The notes beneath the pieces were generated by a model, which was given only the letters and a program-made list of their open reading frames with translations, was not told the DNA's origin and searched no databases. The position numbers were made by a program, and so were the translations under genes. From the NCBI GenBank assembly GCA_012797975.1, contig JAAZOD010000026.1:62001-126000 (forward strand): a stretch of 64,000 nucleotides of DNA, in the 5' to 3' direction. Source of the DNA: Pelolinea sp. (GTDB lineage Bacteria; Chloroflexota; Anaerolineae; Anaerolineales; Anaerolineaceae). Shown piece by piece: positions 61,235-64,000 of this stretch (position 1 is its first letter; each line of letters opens with the position of its first letter).

Positions 61235-61786
61235 ATGGAAGGACAACCTGCTGAAGCGAAATTATCGAATGAAACACCTACATATTTTGACGATGCGGAA
61301 GATAAAATAGAAAAGGCCTGCCAAATGGCACATGAAACACTCACTGACCTGCTCGGAAAGATGAGTATCGATGCCAAAGTGGTTACCCGAATTGTTGATC
61401 CCGAAGATGATAAAGATCGTCCGATTGTGTTGGCTGATATTTCTGGAAAAGACCTCAGCATTCTGATCGGACGAAAATCGGAAACTTTGAATTCGCTACA
61501 ATACATTACCAGTTTGATCCTTTGTAATGAAGTAGGGGAATGGGTACCTCTGATGGTGGATGTGCAGGGTTACCGCTACCGCCGCGAACGACAGCTCCGC
61601 CAGCTTGCAAGACGGATCGCTGATCAGGTGGTTCAAACCGGGCGAAAACAGGTATTGGAACCAATGCCGGCCAATGAACGCAGGATCATTCACCTTGAAT
61701 TGCGCTACCATCCTTTTGTCACCACCGAAAGTGTTGGCGAGGAACCAAACCGGCGTGCCACTATTTTCCTGAAACCACGCGAATAA
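61235..61786 (+). CDS. RNA-binding protein Jag/KhpB (KH and R3H domains)
   Basis: A 183-residue single-stranded nucleic acid binding protein. A KH domain covers about residues 65-120 with LIGRKSETLNSLQYITSLI. An R3H domain follows with RQLARRIADQVVQTGRKQ, EPMPANERRIIHLELR and the end PNRRATIFLKPR. The Jag N-terminal domain is missing or replaced by a short acidic stretch. In Gram-positives KhpB works with KhpA in cell division and wall synthesis control. It follows yidC, the usual neighbour. AAAGGAAG precedes the start. Confidence 0.92.
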   Translation: MEGQPAEAKLSNETPTYFDDAEDKIEKACQMAHETLTDLLGKMSIDAKVVTRIVDPEDDKDRPIVLADISGKDLSILIGRKSETLNSLQYITSLILCNEVGEWVPLMVDVQGYRYRRERQLRQLARRIADQVVQTGRKQVLEPMPANERRIIHLELRYHPFVTTESVGEEPNRRATIFLKPRE

Positions 61787-61820
61787 GAATTTACGTGCGT
61801 TGCCTGAACAAGGAGGTAGT

Positions 61821-63122
61821 ATGCGTGCAGTTGATATCATCATCCGCAAACGAGAAAAACAAGAGCTTAACAAAGAAGAGATTGATTTCTTCATTGACGG
61901 TGTGACCAAGGGCTCCATTCCTGATTACCAGATCTCTGCCTGGGCAATGGCTGTTTTGCTAAACGGCATGACCCCCCAAGAAACAACCTATCTAACCCTG
62001 GCAATGGCTCATTCGGGAGATATCCTTGACCTCTCCTCCATTGCTCCGCTGGTAGTCGATAAACATTCTTCCGGTGGAGTGGGCGATAAGACCACATTGG
62101 TGGTTGCCCCGATCGTGGCTTCTTATGGGTTGCCGGTCGGAAAAATGTCTGGCAGAGGTCTGGGATTCAGCGGGGGAACGCTGGACAAGATGGAATCCAT
62201 TCCCGGTTATCGCGTGGATTTGAGCGAAGCAGAATTTATGAGTCAGTTGAAAGAAATTGGTATTGTTCTGACCGGACAATCTGGTGATCTGGCACCTGCC
62301 GATGGAATCCTGTACGGGCTTCGCGATGTGACCGGAACGGTGCCTTCGACCCCCTTGATCGCATCATCCATCATGAGTAAAAAGATTGCTGCCGGTGCGC
62401 AGGCCATTGTGCTGGATGTAAAGCTTGGGTACGGTGCATTTATGAAAGATCTGGAAAGTGCCCGCGAATTGGCGCAGCTAATGGTGCAGATCGGGGAACT
62501 CAGCGGCCGAAAGGTGCGCGCTTTGCTTTCGGATATGAACCAACCATTGGGTGAAGCGGTGGGCAATGCCATTGAATTGAAAGAAGCCATTGAAACACTG
62601 CATGATGGTGGACCGGCCGATTTCAGGGAACACTGTTTTACGGTTTCTGCCCATATGTTGCTGCTTGGCAAGAAAGCGGAAACTTTGGACGCTGCCCGCG
62701 CTATGGCCGAACAAGCGGTCCGGGAAGGAAAGGCATGGGAAAAGTTTGTCCAACTGGTGAAAGCTCAGGATGGTGATCTATCTTTCATCGAAAATCCTGA
62801 AAAATTGCCTTCCGGATCGATCCGTGAAGAAATCAAAGCGGACAATGACGGATATCTTTCCATGGTGAACGCTCAAGCGGTGGGTGAGGCAGCCGTGCTG
62901 TTGGGTGCCGGACGTGAAAAGAAAGGTGCCCCGATCGATCTTGGAGTGGGAATTCTTGTCTATCATAAAGTAGGCGCTGCGGTTCAGAGAGGGGATGTGC
63001 TCTTTACGATCATTGCCAATGATGCCACGCGTTTGAATGCAGCGAAAGAAAAGTTGAAAGAAAGTGTTGGTATCAGTGAAGAAAAGTGTGCTGCACTACC
63101 ACTCTTCTATGGTGTTCTGTAA
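61821..63122 (+). CDS. Pyrimidine-nucleoside/thymidine phosphorylase
   Basis: A 433-residue salvage enzyme that splits thymidine or uridine with phosphate. It has the helical dimer domain MRAVDIIIRKREKQ, KHSSGGVGDKTTLVV near residue 80, the thymidine phosphorylase signature SGRGLGFSGGTLDKME near 110, ADGILYGLRDVTGTVPS and the C-terminal GVGILVYHKVGAAVQRGD. It resembles both Pdp and DeoA; the base specificity cannot be told. AAGGAGGT lies four bases upstream of ATG 61821, so the longer TTG start at 61800 is not used. Confidence 0.92.
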   Translation: MRAVDIIIRKREKQELNKEEIDFFIDGVTKGSIPDYQISAWAMAVLLNGMTPQETTYLTLAMAHSGDILDLSSIAPLVVDKHSSGGVGDKTTLVVAPIVASYGLPVGKMSGRGLGFSGGTLDKMESIPGYRVDLSEAEFMSQLKEIGIVLTGQSGDLAPADGILYGLRDVTGTVPSTPLIASSIMSKKIAAGAQAIVLDVKLGYGAFMKDLESARELAQLMVQIGELSGRKVRALLSDMNQPLGEAVGNAIELKEAIETLHDGGPADFREHCFTVSAHMLLLGKKAETLDAARAMAEQAVREGKAWEKFVQLVKAQDGDLSFIENPEKLPSGSIREEIKADNDGYLSMVNAQAVGEAAVLLGAGREKKGAPIDLGVGILVYHKVGAAVQRGDVLFTIIANDATRLNAAKEKLKESVGISEEKCAALPLFYGVL

Positions 63123-63132
63123 AGAACCTTAA

Positions 63133-63161
63133 TTGATAAAAATCTCTGTTTATGAGATAAT
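63133..63161 (+). promoter_or_regulatory. Promoter of the ileS T-box leader
   Basis: TTGATA (63133-63138) and GATAAT (63156-63161) are 17 bp apart, giving a start near 63168 right before stem I of the T-box. Confidence 0.6.
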
Positions 63162-63167
63162 CAAAAG

Positions 63168-63440
63168 CGAAAAGCTGTGATGGAAACGAGTAGATGCGAG
63201 CACTGTTTTCAGCGAGCCGGGGAGCGTGCAAGCCCGGTAAACATCTCGATCGAAAATCCTTCCGGAGCTGTGATCTGAACCTGACGTGATCGTCATCAGT
63301 AAGAAAATCGGAAACGCTGACCGTTAACCTGGCGCAGGAATCTGTGAAAACAGGCTTCGGATGGAGAGCTCTCGCAGGAGAGAATGTGGGTGGTACCACG
63401 GGTGAATTTGCTCGTCCCTGAGAAAAGGACGAGCTTTTTT
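63168..63440 (+). promoter_or_regulatory. T-box riboswitch specific for tRNA-Ile, controlling ileS
   Basis: A transcription-attenuation T-box. Stem I starts near AAAGCTGTGATGG and holds the AGTA motif (GAGTAGATG, 63189-63197). The specifier in the 3' side of the stem I loop reads ATC (63273-63275, GTG-ATC-TGAAC), an Ile codon matching the gene downstream. The T-box sequence TGGGTGGTACCACGG is at 63387-63401. The terminator is GCTCGTCC / GGACGAGC (63410-63417 with 63427-63434) followed by T6. Uncharged tRNA-Ile should stabilise the antiterminator and switch ileS on. Confidence 0.95.
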
Positions 63441-63452
63441 ATTGGAGGTGTT

Positions 63453-64000
63453 ATGTTCAAACCGGTTTCTTCCAAACTGGAAGTGAATGAACAGGAAGAA
63501 TCAATCCTGGAATTTTGGAAGCGGCAGGAAATTTTTAAACAGACCTTGAAAAAAACGGAAGGCGGTCTGAAATATGTGGTCTATGAAGGACCGCCGACCG
63601 CCAATGGAAAGCCGGGAGTGCATCATATCCTGGCCAGGGTTTTCAAGGATATTTTCCCCCGCTATAAGACCATGCAGGGATACTATGTTGACCGGCGAGG
63701 TGGTTGGGATACGCACGGACTGCCCGTCGAAATCGAAGTGGAAAAGAAGCTGGGTTTTAACAACAAACAGCAGATCGAAGAATTTGGCATCGAAAAATTC
63801 AACCGGTTGTGTCGTGAATCCGCTTTTTCTTATATCCAGGAATGGGAAAAATTGACTGATCGTATTGCCTATTGGGTTGACCTCAGCCGGTCTTATGTAA
63901 CCTATCGCAATGAGTACATCGAGTCGGTGTGGTGGATCCTGAAAAACCTGTGGGAGAAGGATCTGCTTTTCCAGGGATTTAAAGTGGTGCCTTATTGCAC
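63453..64000 (+). CDS. ileS: Isoleucyl-tRNA synthetase (N-terminal part, 3' end outside window)
   Basis: Class I synthetase charging tRNA-Ile. About 182 residues are visible: KYVVYEGPPTANGKPGVHHI holds the HIGH-type ATP-binding motif (HHILAR) near residue 50, then YYVDRRGGWDTHGLPVEIEV and FNRLCRESAFSYIQEWEKLT. The wording of these motifs and VHHILAR rather than PHIGH fit the eukaryal/archaeal-like (type 2, often mupirocin-resistant) form, as judged by eye. GGAGGTG precedes the ATG. Controlled by the T-box leader in front. Confidence 0.93.
   Translation, partial: MFKPVSSKLEVNEQEESILEFWKRQEIFKQTLKKTEGGLKYVVYEGPPTANGKPGVHHILARVFKDIFPRYKTMQGYYVDRRGGWDTHGLPVEIEVEKKLGFNNKQQIEEFGIEKFNRLCRESAFSYIQEWEKLTDRIAYWVDLSRSYVTYRNEYIESVWWILKNLWEKDLLFQGFKVVPYC

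Overview
The window looks like chromosomal DNA from an anaerobic member of the Chloroflexota, most likely class Anaerolineae (family Anaerolineaceae-like). This is inferred from gene content and order, not from a marker phylogeny. The clues are moderate G+C, many lipoproteins with Thr/Pro/Ala-rich linkers, beta-propeller lipoproteins (one sitting between yidD and yidC), a cysteine desulfurase-SelD fusion, and an Ile T-box in front of a eukaryal/archaeal-like ileS. No rRNA, tRNA, CRISPR array, intact insertion sequence or phage is visible.

Region 1 (1-13,334, all minus strand) is a compact dcw (division and cell wall) operon. In transcription order it reads mraZ, rsmH, ftsL-like, ftsI, murF, mraY, murD, ftsW, murG, a CvpA-family gene, murC, murB and ddl, with ddl running off the left edge. 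Junctions are mostly ATGA-type overlaps. murE is absent from its usual place between ftsI and murF. The operon has a clear promoter (TTGAAT, 17 bp, TATAAT), followed by four MraZ-type boxes spaced exactly 10 bp apart.

Region 2 (13,390-29,674) is mixed accessory and housekeeping DNA: a lipoprotein, a DEAD-box helicase with a terminator-like hairpin in its leader, a C_GCAxxG_C_C protein, and a nucleoside hydrolase. A large PAS/GAF/HD-GYP sensor follows, whose reading frame is broken at a run of eight A in the middle of a PAS domain. Then come HIT, flavodoxin, DUF4173, an arsR-acr3 arsenite operon with a recognisable operator, and comM.

Region 3 (29,700-36,832) is the most unusual part. A remnant of a LytS-type 5TM sensor is followed by a tandemly duplicated two-gene module. 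Each copy pairs a four-TM protein, carrying TPR-like repeats and a four-cysteine outer domain, with a family-5 solute-binding lipoprotein. Each copy ends in its own terminator, and no ABC permease or ATPase lies nearby.

Region 4 (37,070-49,108) carries an MFS exporter, a HI0933-type flavoprotein, and an operon of ABC-2 exporter plus NifS-SelD fusion. A minus-strand group follows: an RlmI-like methyltransferase, DUF1028, PPK2 and TVP38.

Region 5 (49,284-54,206) holds an HTH protein coupled to a transmembrane Ser/Thr kinase with an outer leucine-rich repeat domain. Next are a zinc-ribbon membrane protein behind a perfect 17-bp palindrome, and a lipoprotein fusing a TolB-like propeller to a sugar-binding-protein fold.

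Region 6 (54,328-64,000) is housekeeping: a malY-like lyase, a DUF218 protein, a lipoprotein, mtaB, then rpmH-rnpA-yidD-propeller lipoprotein-yidC-jag-pdp, and a T-box-controlled ileS cut by the right edge. All functions are read from motifs and context; no database search was possible.
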